Made by a program: the position numbers and the translations under genes. The notes below the pieces were generated by a model, which made no database searches, was not told the DNA's origin, and saw nothing but the letters and a program-made list of their open reading frames with translations. Shown piece after piece: positions 1 through 11,003 of a stretch of DNA of 64,000 bases (its first letter is position 1; the number at the start of each line of letters is the position of its first letter). The stretch comes from Scleropages formosus (lineage: Eukaryota; Chordata; Actinopteri; Osteoglossiformes; Osteoglossidae), in the NCBI RefSeq assembly GCF_900964775.1, contig NC_041825.1, positions 12,277,001 to 12,341,000 on the forward strand. Reading direction: 5' to 3'.

Positions 1-165
1 GTGTTCATTACATTAGCAGAAAGAGAGACATAGGTGCAGACATTTGATTTGTAAGTACAGTTAGTTTGTTTCTTTCCACCATATGAGCCAATGTTCATCA
101 CATGAGTAGCTGCATAAAACTTTATCAGAAACCATTTTCAATTCAGGTGCATTTTTTTCAATTCA
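1..165 (-). repeat. L2-type LINE 3' UTR fragment
   Basis: This stretch matches, by eye, the 3' untranslated segment of the LINE copies at 17.16-17.45 kb and 21.09-21.30 kb (shared words such as gttagtttgtttctttcca and the ttcatcacatgagt block). It is a non-coding remnant cut by the left window edge. Confidence 0.6.
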
Positions 166-229
166 CTTTACTTTTATAGAGTGTTCTTCTCATGCAGTGA
201 CAGATACATTTTAGAGTTTTCCCTTTTGA

Positions 230-232
<3 letters not shown>

Positions 233-265
<33 letters not shown>

Positions 266-460
266 TCTGACCCACTTCTCTCATATGGGGTCGCGGGGAA
301 CCGGAGCCTAACCCGGCAACACAAGGCGTAAGGCTGGAGGGGGAGGGGACACACCCAGGAGGGGACGCCAGTCCATCACAAGGCACCCCAAGCGGGACTC
401 GAACCCCAGACCCACTAGAGAGCAGGACCCAGTCCAACCCACTGCACCACTGCGCCCCCC
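233..460 (-). repeat. tRNA-derived SINE, family A ((TG)n tail)
   Basis: On the - strand it has a tRNA-like head (B box ggggttcgagtcc), a GC-rich body and a (TG)n tail, which shows as a CA run at 233-262. The flanks carry a direct repeat ccttttgaata at 222-232 and 461-471, which is a good target-site duplication. The ORFs across it are SINE artefacts. Confidence 0.85.
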
Positions 461-599
461 CCTTTTGAATAGAGTAACATAATATAAAGTATGACAGAAA
501 AATATGAAAGACTGTTTTATTACCACTTATCTGAAAGCAACAACACATGCGGAACAGTCTGGCTACAATGCAGTGAGCGCTGTTGTAATGAGATATATC

Positions 600-880
600 T
601 TAAGTGAAGGTTGATGCTGGGCAAGGTACCAGTGTGAAAGCCAGAGGGGGGTGTTTGCTCCGGTCAGTGCTGTGCTGAGTCATAATGGAGGCCCCAGTGT
701 AACTCACCAGCCCATGGGCTCTTCCGGGTTCACTGCGGGCAAAGGTGGGGCAGCCCTGTACAGCGTGATTAGGGACTCCCGCTGACCTCGGCCCTCTGCA
801 GGTCCCCGGATAGCAGTGCTGAGGACCCTTTATCGACCACACGTCAGTCACACACCTTTTCCCAGAACCAGCTGGCTCAA
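600..880. promoter_or_regulatory. candidate erythroid enhancer (NF-E2/GATA/CACCC cluster)
   Basis: This GC-rich patch lies in AT-rich DNA about 3 kb upstream of the first globin. It holds a full NF-E2/MARE-type site, tgctgagtcat at 673-683. It also has GATA cores at 809-812 (+) and 831-834 (-), G-rich CACCC-like motifs near 646-652 and 746-752, and a second tgctgag near 817. Erythroid locus-control elements are known to combine NF-E2, GATA1 and KLF sites. That this patch is one is inference from motif content and location. An open frame crosses it on the - strand, but I see no protein family in it. Confidence 0.4.
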
Positions 881-1885
881 AATCCAGGGCCGTTAGAAAA
901 GGGTGATTCAGCTAAACAGAGTGACAGCAGTTCCTGCGCTACATGAAACACAGTGGTTTGAGAACTGGATAATAACTGAATTAAAAGAGACTGAAAGTTA
1001 TCTCATGACAATCCAAAGTGTAAAATGGAAGATTATTTAGAAAATTATTTATACTGAGGTATTTGTTTATAAATTAATATATGCTTGGGGAGAGTGCCTG
1101 AAAATATTTTAACATACATTTATATTAACTACAATAAAATAAGGAAATATGTTGGAAAAAACAGCAGAGAAGCCTTGAAACATATTTGTAGATTGATGCA
1201 GAAAAATTAGGAACTTTAGAGTACAGCATTACCTGTAAAAAATAAAGAAATAAAGAAATCATTATTAAACACATGGTTCAGCTCCTGTGTTTATATTGTG
1301 CAGCATTTCATAACTCACTTCACCAAATCTTATCACAAGCAAATAGAAGCTGTGTATTAACATTTGCAGATAAACTGTATTTTTGTTTGTACCCTACCGA
1401 AGTTGTGTTCACTTATTCCACTCAAGATTCAGCAATATAACTGGGGGTAAGATCACTGGGGGCAATATGAGTGGGGTACAAACTTTTGTATCTAACTGTA
1501 CATGCAACCCTGCAGCAAAAACCCTCTGCTTTAACGAAACTACATTGTTTCTCTCACTTTTTTAATGAGAATAGTGTAGAGAATTGTCTGCGTCGGGTAT
1601 TTTTTGAGATAGGCTTCCATTGCAGTGGAAATATAATGGGAGGAAATTCAGTCTCTCTGAATAAATATTCTCTCAATAAGAGCAATGGGAATTCTGAAGA
1701 ACAGAAAGAGTCCAGCCACACAGATCATACTTCCCTGCCCAAATAGAACCCAGCACAACAACCAGGATACATAAGCATGTCGACTAACACAAAACCAGAG
1801 CTATACAGTGCTGTTTGACAGTTCGCGAACTCTACAGGGATGCTCATTATTTCTCTATAAATGTTAAGTTTATAAGAAGAATAAA

Positions 1886-2104
1886 TGACTATGATTTGCA
1901 CACCTGATTCTACTTACCTACTTGGTGTAACCAATTCAGCTTGGGGTTCACTTATTTTTGCACCTGCACTACTTCTGTTTTTCTACTACACACATCATTT
2001 CCTCTAAAGCAACAGAAGTAGTGCAGGTGCAAAAATAAGTGAACCCCAAACTGAATTGGTTACACCAAGTAGGTAAGTAGAATCAGGTGTGCAAATCATA
2101 GTCA
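1886..2104. repeat. long near-perfect inverted repeat (94-nt arms, 31-nt loop)
   Basis: The arms at 1886-1979 and 2011-2104 are reverse complements with one mismatch (c at about 1940 in the cagcttgg context against cagtttgg). The spacer is 1980-2010. The sequence is not low-complexity. It could be a fold-back DNA element or an inverted duplication of a transposon end; the ggttcacttatttttgcac stretch resembles hAT-type termini, but that is only an impression. No coding potential is seen. Confidence 0.9.
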
Positions 2105-2339
2105 TCATTTACAGAAGTGGTAAAAAGACACCTCTCATATCAGATGATAAAGACTGGGTCTCATTAAATAACCCTTTCGTGGTCAAACTGAGGGACACAA
2201 GGGGCTCACATACTTTCAGGCAGCACTATGACTATTAAAAGTAATGTAAACTTCGAAGAAAAATCTGGCAGAAGACCCACATAATGTGAAAGAGAAATGT
2301 ATCATTACGGAAGGGTAACTTGTTGTAATTGGGCACATA

Positions 2340-2532
2340 AGTTTGGTGGGAGTCATTGTGTACTTTATATATTTTTCTTCTTTATCTTAACCCACTCTAC
2401 TTTTATTATCTGTGTTTTGTCACTGTCATTCTGTCTGTGCTGTGGAAGTTTCTGTCACCAAGACGAATTCCTTGTGTAAACATACTTGGCAATAAAGCTC
2501 ATTCATTCATTCATTCATTCATTCATTCATTA
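2340..2532 (+). repeat. probable LINE 3' end with (ATTC)n tail
   Basis: A non-coding segment ends in ggcaataaagctcattc followed by about eight attc units. A short tandem tail after an AATAAA-like motif is typical of some non-LTR retrotransposon ends. The family is not identified, and no reverse transcriptase reading frame remains. Confidence 0.4.
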
Positions 2533-2580
2533 AAGGATGATTAAAGGTTTCTTCTGAAATGTTTTGACAAACTATTCAGT

Positions 2581-3110
2581 TTTTTTTTTTTTTTTTTTTT
2601 TTAAATCAGACTAACACTACGCACTAGCTTGATTTCCCCGCACGGGCAATAACAGTCTACCAGACTGTCCACCCTGAGGACAGTCAGTCGCTTCAGGGCG
2701 CTGGACGCTTGGACGTGGTGTTCAGCAGGACGAGGACTTTCCCAGTCGTCTTCGGCCGGAGGAAAGAGTCCGGACCTTCGCATCGACGATTCCGTTCAAT
2801 CAAACAGTCAATCCTTCTTTTATTTCCCACTGGGGTTGGGGGGGAATCCCACTGACGTCACTGAAAATCCGCCGCCTCGCTACCCTGGGTTTTACTGGAC
2901 ATGTCATTAGCGGTCACCTACTTCGCGGGCACTTCTCCAACTTCCAGTGTCGTGTCATCAGCTCGGTGTGAGTTGTTCACACAGACTGGACCGACTGGAT
3001 TGACTGGGAGTGAGTACCTTTACTAGGGCGCAGTGAACGGCAGCGGGTCTCGAACCTAGAACCGGCGTCACATTCAGAGCTGCCCTCTCTCTAAACCACC
3101 AGGGGTCTGG
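2581..3110 (-). repeat. tRNA-headed SINE-like retroposon with poly(A) tail
   Basis: Read on the - strand, the unit starts near 3108 with a tRNA-like head: an A-box-like tggtttagagagagg and a good B box, ggttcgagacc, near 3050-3060. A GC-rich body of about 430 bp follows, ending in an A22 tail (the T run at 2581-2602). Composition is clearly richer in GC than the neighbouring DNA. I found no second copy in the window and no clear target-site duplication. Confidence 0.5.
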
Positions 3111-3690
3111 TGGCAGAAAAATTCTTCCTCTTTTAAGCTGTATTTATATGTTTTATTACGATTATAAATAATGATTGTCAACTCTCGATCTCAAAGGGCT
3201 AAAATTCATATACATATTACTTATAGGTTCAGGTTAAGGGAAGTTAATGTGTTTTCTTTTTGTCTACCTAATAGGTTGTATGATCTCAACTCTGCCGCCC
3301 ACTAAGCAGCACGATGTAACAGTGCTGAGAAAAATGAAAATTAACGTGTCAATATTTATGATACCTAGAAAACATTTTGCTCTACTTGAACAATTTGAAA
3401 TATGATTGTTCATTATGACATAATATCGTTGAAGTGTAGCTTTAGGATTGTTCTAAACCAGACAGCTATCCTGTTATTTTCTATAATTTTCCGAACCTAG
3501 TTTCCTATAATATAACGCTAAAATAAAGTGGTTGGTATTATTTTTGCATAATGACATATTGTGTCTGTTGTTCTGAAGTACCAGTGTGTGGCTCTTTATA
3601 CTAGCCTTACTCACCTTACTTGTGTGCAGACGGATTAGGGTTAACCTGCCAAAGGACAACTGTGCGCCACCAAAACAGCGCAGGGTAATT

Positions 3691-6600
3691 ATGCTCTCCA
3701 AGTTTGAAAAAGAGCTTCTGGTCACTATTTGGGAAAAGGTGGCTGAAGATGCCGAGGAAATTGGTGCAGAATCTCTCCTAAGGTATGTTTTATTAACCCT
3801 TCTCCCATGACTTAGAACAAATGATTTCAAAATAACTCATTAGGTGCAATAAAAGCACATACCAATGAAATAATTGAAACATACTTTTCTGTATTACAGT
3901 TATATTTCTTCCTTTTTTTAAAAAAAAAAAAAAAAAGCTTTTGCAAATTTCAGTTTTTCTATTCCGTTTTATAAAATGAAATGTGTTGCTCTTACCGTAT
4001 GGTAAAGATTATTTTTCCGCCAAGGAAACCTTCTTATTCCTTTTGGATGTGATATAATAAGGTTCACCAACAAAGTGTAGGGAAAGTAAAAAGTTAGCAA
4101 TATACATCTGTAAAATATACAAGTGGAAGAAATACCAGAAACATTGCATGAACTCACTTGTAATGCCAGAAATCCTTGAATCTTAAATCCCATTTACAAA
4201 AAAAGTTACACAGCTATCATTACATTTACATATTTAGCTGATGCTTTTCTCCAAAGCAACTTACAATGTTAAGGTCACAATTTTTACATGCTTACAATCA
4301 TTTACCCATTTATACAGCTGGGTAATTTTACTGGAGCAATTTAAGGTAAGTACCTTGCTCAAGGGTATTACAGCTGGAGGGGGATCAAACCAGCAACATT
4401 TGGGTCCAAAACCAGTATCTCTAACTACCACACTATATGTGTCTGCTCTTATGAAGGTATGGAACTCAGCACTATGAAAGATTCCAAACCAAGATGCAGC
4501 ATAACAGAAGTCAAAAGAGGCTATTTACTGGTGTCAGAACTGCATCCAGGAACTGGTGAAGTGTTGCTTGAAAACTGTCAAAATGATTTGTGATGAAAGG
4601 AAGAACAGTAGCTGCATGTCAAAATTTACCAAAACAAACTGCAGGAATTTACAATGTGTACTAATGAGCACAATGCCTGGATGAGTGAAAAAATAGTTGG
4701 ACAGGTTGTGTTTAACCTTCTTCCAGATATTCAAACACGTTTTTGTTTGTAGGAAAACAGATGGGACCTTCAGCTCACAATGTCTGTTAAACAATGTTAA
4801 ACATGGTGCTGTATGTAATGGGCCATTATGTCCAGCAATTCTTGCAAAATGCCTAATCGATATAGAGCCATTGTAGCCAGCCATCCATTTTCCAATAAAG
4901 AATGCTAAACAGACTCCGGAGTTGTCAATAAATGAAGTCAAACATCAACAACTCCATGCAGCTGAGATTTGTATGACATAGTTTCAAGAACTGCAAAAGA
5001 TGTTCTGAAAGAGAAATGTGGCCCATCCCTTTATTTGTTACTTTACATTTACATATTGTTTGGTGTCTCGGAGCCTTTTTCCAACTCCTGTTTGTTCCAT
5101 TCGTCAGCAGTAACGTGAGCATCTTACATCCTTTATAACTCCAGCACCAATCTTTGAATCCCTTTAGTGATCTGCCGTACAAAATGTTGTGCATGCTTTT
5201 CATGCTTTGTAATGCTTCTTCTTTATTTGATTGATCTTTAGGATGTTTTCCTGTTTTCCTAAAACCAAGACATACTTTGCCCACTTAGACATCAGTCCTC
5301 AATCTGAGCATCTTCGCTCTCACGGGAAGAAGATCATCATGGCAATAGTGGAAGGGTCTAAGAATATCAGTGCGTTAACCACCACAATGGCACCCCTCAG
5401 CGCATTGCATGCCTACCAGCTGAAAATACATCCAACCAATTTCAAGGTAATGCTCTCCACAACTTCACCGTGAATGCCTAACTGGAAATTTTAGCCTGTC
5501 TATCACGATTATTTGTCTGATGTTTGTGTAGCGCACTAATTCTGTTTGTTCAATTTTTAACCAAAAGGGAGTAAAAAACAGTGCAGTGTTTTTACCACTT
5601 TATAATACGGTTCTAAGGAAAAGAAAAATCAGGAGAAAATTATTGTATGAGATGGCGACGTACTTCAGAGACGTGATTACACTGGGTCCTCAACTTACAA
5701 ACGCTGCTGTGATTGGAAGACTTCATAATTTGATTTGTTTGTAAATAACTAGGTGACAGTCAGAAAAGCTTAATGATAAAAACAGCCCTCAATTTATTCA
5801 CAGGTTAGATTCTGTAAAAATCTCAAATAAAGCTATAATGGATCAAAAATTCACTGTATAGCCTTATTTATTTCATTTCCATCAACTGTGGGTTCACTGT
5901 GTTCAAACACCTGGTAACATAGGGTGTACACTGCAGATGGGACACCAGTACATTGCAGGGCTTTTATTTTCTTACCTCTTATTAGCTCAAAACAACAAGC
6001 ACTATATTTGTCAGCAACTGGCCACCTTTGCTTTGCTTTATTATTTATACAATCAACAAAAGCATAATAACGGAGACGTACCTTAACATCTTCACTGTGT
6101 TGTTTGTGTGAAACTCTCATATATAGCTGTGATAAATGCAAAAATATGCTGTAAGACCTATTTTGACATTTTAGCATTGAGTTTCAGTTCAATTATAATT
6201 AAAACTAATTTAAAACAGCTCATAAAATCAGGGCTGTGCTGTGGGTAGTACTGTTGCCTCCCAGTGCCTGCATTATTTAGGCATTGGTTCTAACTCAGTT
6301 CTGTCTGTAAGGAGATTGCACGCTTTCCCTATGTCTGTGTGAGTGCTCTTGTTTCCTCCCAAAGACATGTGTCTCATGTTCATTATCTGCTCAAAATTTC
6401 CTATAGCGTGAGAATATGTGTGTGGCTACCCTGCAATAGACTGCTCTCCCTACCAGGGAGTACCTGTCCTAGCCTTCTGGGATAGGCTCTGGACCGTGAC
6501 AACCCTGATAAGGACAAGTGATTAATTAAAGTGAGACAATATAAAAATACATCTTCTCCACAAATTCCTATTTAAAGCCACTGATCTAGTCCATGAACAA

Positions 6601-8083
6601 GTGTAACATTCTCCATCTTGTTACTGATTAGCATCACTCAGAAGCACATGTTGACTGGAGTTTTTAAAATTCTACATGTGAGTTCAAACGAGGTTGGGGC
6701 AGCATGATGGCACAGCATGTAGCGCTAGTGCCTTACAGAATCTGGGCTGCATGATTGGGCACAGATTTAGCTGTACTGTTTACACACGTGTGCCCTGTGT
6801 GTTACAGCACCCAGGCAAGTGTACCCTGACTAGCCTCATGCCCCAGACTTCTGGGATACATGCTAGACTACATCGTAATAAGCGATTATAGAGAATTAGT
6901 GAGTAAATCATGACACTCTTAGTTTGGGTGCTTTTTACCACCAACTAATGGCTGTATGTGGAAATGCAGGTATTGTTTGCAATAAAATTTTTAAAACACA
7001 AAAGTGAAAAAATTAGTAAATACAAAGAAAAGTGTATCTCTGAAAATCTGTCTTTCAAACATTACATGAGGACCCAGTGTTTTCAGATGAAGCAAGGCAA
7101 TAACATATGTCAAACCAATCAGGGTGGCGCAGCAAGTAGCGCTGCTGTCTCACAGTGCCTGGAGGATGCAAGAGCACGTGAGTTTGACCCCCACTCAGTC
7201 TGTGTGAAGTTTGCATGTTCTCCCCTTGCCTGTGTGAGTTTCCTCCCACAGTCCAGCAACATGTAGTTCAGGTAGACTGGTGACTCTGAGTCACCCATAG
7301 TGTGAGAGTGTGTTTCACTGATGTACGGATGAGTGACTCAATGTAAGTAGTGTATCTAATGGTGTAAGTCACCTCAGGTGAATAAGGTGTTGGCTGGATT
7401 TACTATGTAGTGTTCATTGGAAGTCAATTTAGCGAAAGAGTATCTGTGAAATGAAGTAATGTAATTGGAGTGTTTGCTTTCTAATTTAGTTTGGCAGCTT
7501 GAAGATGTCCTGTTTCTTTCAGCATAAAGACTTTTGCTACTAAAATTGATTTGTCTTGCATTACATAACGGAAAGGCAAATACTTGCGCAACAAAAAATG
7601 CAAGAGAAACTCTTACAACCAGAGCTGAGGCCTCCAGGAAGAATATAAATAAAGTATTATAAGGCCAGCACTAACAGCAGTAACTACATACAGGCTACAC
7701 TTTTTTATTTAATGTGAACACAAAATAGACAATATCACACAAACGTGTTCCAGCAATGGCCGGGTTTGTCTTGCAGGTAGTCCAGTCGATTCTTTGTTCT
7801 ATTCTATTACTGTCACGATTCTGTCTATTTGTTATTTATTTGTTTGTGCTATCAGTCTTTTTGAAATAATATTTCATTTCTGTCTCATGAATACTGTGAT
7901 ATGTACTAAATGTTTACCTGCACTACACAATATTTGTTTTGGCTTTTCCTCTAGCTCCTGTGTCACTGTATCCTTGTGACGCTGGCATGCCGAATGGCTG
8001 ATGAGTTCACACCGGTGGCACATGCTGCCCTAGATAAGTTCCTCTCTGCCCTTGCAGCGGTGCTTTCTGAGAAATACAGATAA
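3691..8083 (+). CDS. alpha-D-like hemoglobin subunit (three exons)
   Basis: Alpha-type globin that would bind heme and pair with beta chains in red-cell hemoglobin. The exons are 3691-3782, 5242-5446 and 7955-8083 (92, 205 and 129 bp), giving 141 residues. Introns are GT-AG with the vertebrate globin phases; Arg31 is split AG/G. The CD corner has KTKTYF, distal His is in RSHGKK, proximal His in LSALHAY, and the chain ends SEKYR. The start MLSKFEKEL with GAESLLRMF, and the text [13 protein letters not shown], recall avian alpha-D rather than the MSLS-type alphas of this cluster. That reading is from memory of the family; a teleost embryonic hbae5-type gene is the likely formal equivalent. It is the only + strand globin. 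Its introns (1.46 and 2.51 kb) are longer than those of most other cluster members because they are full of SINEs. No clear TATA box was settled on; ctataatataa at about 3501 is a weak candidate. Confidence 0.93.
4218..4442 (-). repeat. tRNA SINE family C in alpha-D intron 1
   Basis: The reverse complement shows a tRNA-like head, the text gtacccttgagcaaggtactt, and a 3' tail resembling aagttgctttggagaaaagc. The same order recurs at 32.4, 40.0, 52.5, 55.6 and 61.4 kb. It is moderately diverged. Confidence 0.75.
6228..6535 (+). repeat. old tRNA-type SINE in alpha-D intron 2
   Basis: This is a degraded SINE. It has a tRNA-like start (gtgggtagtactgttgcctcc), a degenerate B box near 6280, a middle with agattgcacgctttccc and tttcctcccaaagacatg, and an end with gggataggctctggaccgtgac. 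Relatives lie at 9.96, 14.1 and 6.7 kb. Confidence 0.6.
6694..6895 (+). repeat. degraded SINE fragment in alpha-D intron 2
   Basis: It starts with a tRNA-like word (gatggcacagcatgtagcgc) and ends with cttctgggatacatgctaga plus aataagcgattatagagaa. It is an internally shortened relative of the copy at 6228-6535. Confidence 0.5.
7122..7466 (+). repeat. tRNA SINE family B in alpha-D intron 2
   Basis: The head is ggtggcgcagcaagtagcgc with a B-box-like gagtttgacccccac. The middle holds gagtttcctcccacagtcc and the tail the words gtgtatctaatggtgtaagtc and ttcattggaagtca. Other copies lie at 11.7, 28.7 (-) and 37.2 kb; truncated tails lie at 16.5 and 57.1 kb. Confidence 0.75.
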
Positions 8084-8389
8084 GAGGTCTTGTTGAGATG
8101 CATGAGCTGTGTGTTCTGTGTGCTTCGAAGAGCTTCAGAATTGCACCACCTCCACTACCTTTTTGTAAGAGAACTTTGTATACAAGTGTTATTTTTGATT
8201 CATGTTTTCTGTTTTTTATGAGTCAGCTCCTCTCACTTGTGCATAAATTTCTTTTGTGCATTTGGGCAATTTGTATTGATTTTTCTGTTAGGGTGCCTTA
8301 TTAGGAAATCAGAATTATGAAATTTCTGTTATATAATATAAATAGTGACATGATAATGAAATTCTATCACTAACTAGAGTACAACATAA

Positions 8390-8395
8390 AATAAA
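8390..8395 (+). terminator. possible poly(A) signal of the alpha-D-like gene
   Basis: AATAAA lies about 310 bp after the stop codon. It is the first clear hexamer I saw, but the true 3' end is not determined by sequence alone. Confidence 0.4.
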
Positions 8396-8419
8396 AAAGG
8401 AAATCTATAATTAGTATTT

Positions 8420-9680
8420 GTTCATTCAGTTCTGGTATGTCTTTTACATTTAAACCACAATAACTTGGAATTGTTTTTTCTTGCCTTGTGCAAAACTGTA
8501 TTGTCAGCAAACTCTTTTCTTATAACAAAATGGAAAGTTTAATTTGAGCAGTATAAAATATGTGCAAAATCTCTTTTGTTATAACCCTTTTTTGGCAACT
8601 TAAATGTCACATTTTAAGAAACATATCCAGTCTAATGGTGTTAAAACAATTTCTAATGTTTATAGAATCAGTGCTTTGACAGTGTCCATATAATAACACT
8701 GACAGAAGTCCTGGACAGGACAGCGGGAAAGAGCAGCGTGAAAACACAGCCGTCTCAGCAACTGGAAACAAGGAGGGTATCTAAGATCCCCCAGCCAGCG
8801 ATAGTCAAGGTTTTTTTATACATTAAACTTTTTAAGTAAACAAACAAGGAGGCTTGGAAAGAATAGCATGTACAACTTTTAACCTTAAGTAAGCTCACAG
8901 TGATAGAGAGTTTCAAACCAACGTCCTCCGTGAGACACCAGAACGCAGATGGACAAAATACGCTTTGGTAAGTGAAAAGATTGGAGATTAAACACAGTGC
9001 TGTTGACCACTTTGCCACACACTCGTACCTAGCGTGTAAAATTTAAGCAATTAAACACGAGTGCACATTAAAGCAGTGTGCACTCTATGGTCGTTTTTCA
9101 ACCAAAGCATGTGCTTGGAGAATTCGGTCTAGTGTGAATAATTTAATGATTTTTGTATCTTTGCACAGTTTGTTGTAACATTAACACAATAAATGTATAA
9201 CAATAAGGCTATGCAGTCAAGATAAGTGGTGCAGCATAAAAGCAACGCCTTTGTCACTTTGCACCAGATAACTTCCAACAAAAATCAATCCTTCAATAAA
9301 AGTGATTATTATAGATATTGGTATGTTTGTTTATTCAACATGTTTACCCTCGTCTGCAGATGTTGTAGGGACAATGAGACTCTTGAATGTTCTTTATTAC
9401 AACATAGCTAAGTTGTGGGCTTAAACTAAGTTTGCAATGATTTTGAAGATTATTACGGGTAATGCTGGAACTGATTCGTAACAGGTTTTCAATCAATCAT
9501 ATCAATAACAGATCCTTTATTGATACATGCTCCAGGTGTCATATATAAATTTCATTTGAGAGGATAAAATGAGGAATGAAACCGAGGCACAGTCTACTTT
9601 CTAATTCTTAACAGTGTGACCATTATTGTTTAATATAAATGTTAATACTGAGTGTCAGACCATGATTTATTGCTTTAAAG
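8420..9680. other. intergenic DNA without recognised genes
   Basis: AT-rich sequence between the alpha-D-like gene and the next SINE. Short open frames exist, but none resembles a known protein and none has globin-like splice structure. Confidence 0.6.
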
Positions 9681-9690
9681 CTTTCTGTGA

Positions 9691-9892
9691 GGGGGCGCAG
9701 TAGCATAGCGGGTTGGGTCGGGCTCTGTGGTGGGTCTGGGATTTGAGTCCTGCTTGGGGTGTTTTGCGACGGACTGGCGTCCCGTCCTGGGTGTGTCCCC
9801 TCCCCCTCCCCCTCCAGCCTTGCGCCTTGTGTTGCCAGGTTGGGCTCTGGTTTGCTGTGACCCCGCTCGGGACAAGGGATTAAGTATGTTAC
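9691..9892 (+). repeat. tRNA-derived SINE, family A
   Basis: The head is gggggcgcagtagcatagcgg, followed by the diagnostic body (tgcgacggactggcgtcccg, tgtgtcccctccccctc). It ends at gggacaagggattaag without a TG tail. It is more diverged than the other copies, and no clear target-site duplication was found. Confidence 0.8.
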
Positions 9893-9959
9893 CACCATCT
9901 GTTTTAAGTGACAGCATAGTGGAATTAAGGAACACTCACTCATTGTGAGTAACCACCTG

Positions 9960-10200
9960 CTGTTATGTAACGGTGATCCAGAGCCCATCCCAGAATGACT
10001 GGACACTAGGCCAGGATGAGGTACAATGTGGATGGGACACCAGTCCACAGGATAAGCACACATTCAAGCAAACACACACAATTGAGAGTGACCAGTTAAC
10101 CTGAAACCCATGTCTCTGGACTGTGGAATTACAGCCACACAGACACAGGGTGAACACACAAGCTCCACACAAACTGAGCCACATTCATCACATAAACCAA
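9960..10200 (-). repeat. old SINE, reverse orientation
   Basis: Words such as ggatgggacaccagtccaca, gaccagttaacctgaaaccc and catgtctctggactgtgg are typical of the degraded tRNA SINEs in this window, read in reverse. It is heavily diverged. Confidence 0.5.
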
Positions 10201-10940
10201 AAAGCCCAGGTGCCGTAACACAGCAACATAACCTGCTGCACATCCATGTGGTCTGTAATTAAGGGGCAGCACATCAGAATTTATTATCAAAAAAAGAGAA
10301 CGAAGTATAAAAATGACAAGCCCCTGAGTGTTCATACAGCAGCAACGAAATGCATGGGATTTAATTTCATCCACTTTAATGGCTAATGAATGATAAACAA
10401 ATTACACGCTTTTTGCAAATGTAATATTGTTAGAAGAACTTCTGATTCTGGGTATTTGTTAAGGGAACAGTAAAAGAAAACATCTAAGTCTATTTATTTT
10501 GTACACGCATTTGTCCAAGGTGATGGAGAAAGTCCACATTTTACAGCTCACTAGCACTCTCAAGAGCACAAGACAGCAATCACACTTTGACATTAATAAA
10601 ATGAAGTACAGTAGCACAGTTTACACAAAATGAGCCTATGAGCAAGAGCTACAGACAAAATCTGAATGCAGCAAATTCAGTGCATTACAAAGTGAATCCA
10701 GAAGCAACAGCACAGAGAAAGACATCGAGAGGCAATACAGAGTAGCCTCAACGGTCCCAAGATGTCACGGGAAGAAATTCAGCTTCAAAAAGCATCGCAT
10801 GCTCCTGAAACTGGGACTGGTACTGATGTGACGTGGAGCCTTTTTCCACAGCTTCTGGTGGAAGTGTCAGCTGAGCAACAAATCAATATATATTTAGATA
10901 AGTTACAGATTTTAAAGGTGCACTTGTTCAGGTGCAACTC
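10200..10940. other. intergenic DNA 3' of the beta gene at 13.6 kb
   Basis: I see no gene here. Small open frames lack family resemblance. On the - strand an ATTAAA variant (10942-10947) lies about 57 bp after the beta stop codon and may be its poly(A) signal. Confidence 0.5.
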
Positions 10941-11003
10941 CTTTAATACTATATGACCGTTTTACCTGTACATTCCCATGGTTTTACCTTGCAAAGGTGC
11001 ATT

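Noticed and set aside
174-548. Open frames crossing the SINE and CA repeat on the - strand
   Set aside because: They are reading frames through a tRNA SINE and its microsatellite tail; the same peptide text recurs at every family A copy.
600-851. 83-residue open frame in the GC-rich patch
   Set aside because: No recognisable domain or splice partner; the patch is better explained by regulatory motifs.
4534-5284. Two sizeable - strand open frames in the alpha-D-like gene
   Set aside because: They lie in intron 1 and overlap exon 2 antisense; no family resemblance.
9240-9280. Faint resemblance to globin text around the proximal His region
   Set aside because: Only a few codons match and not in a consistent frame; judged chance.
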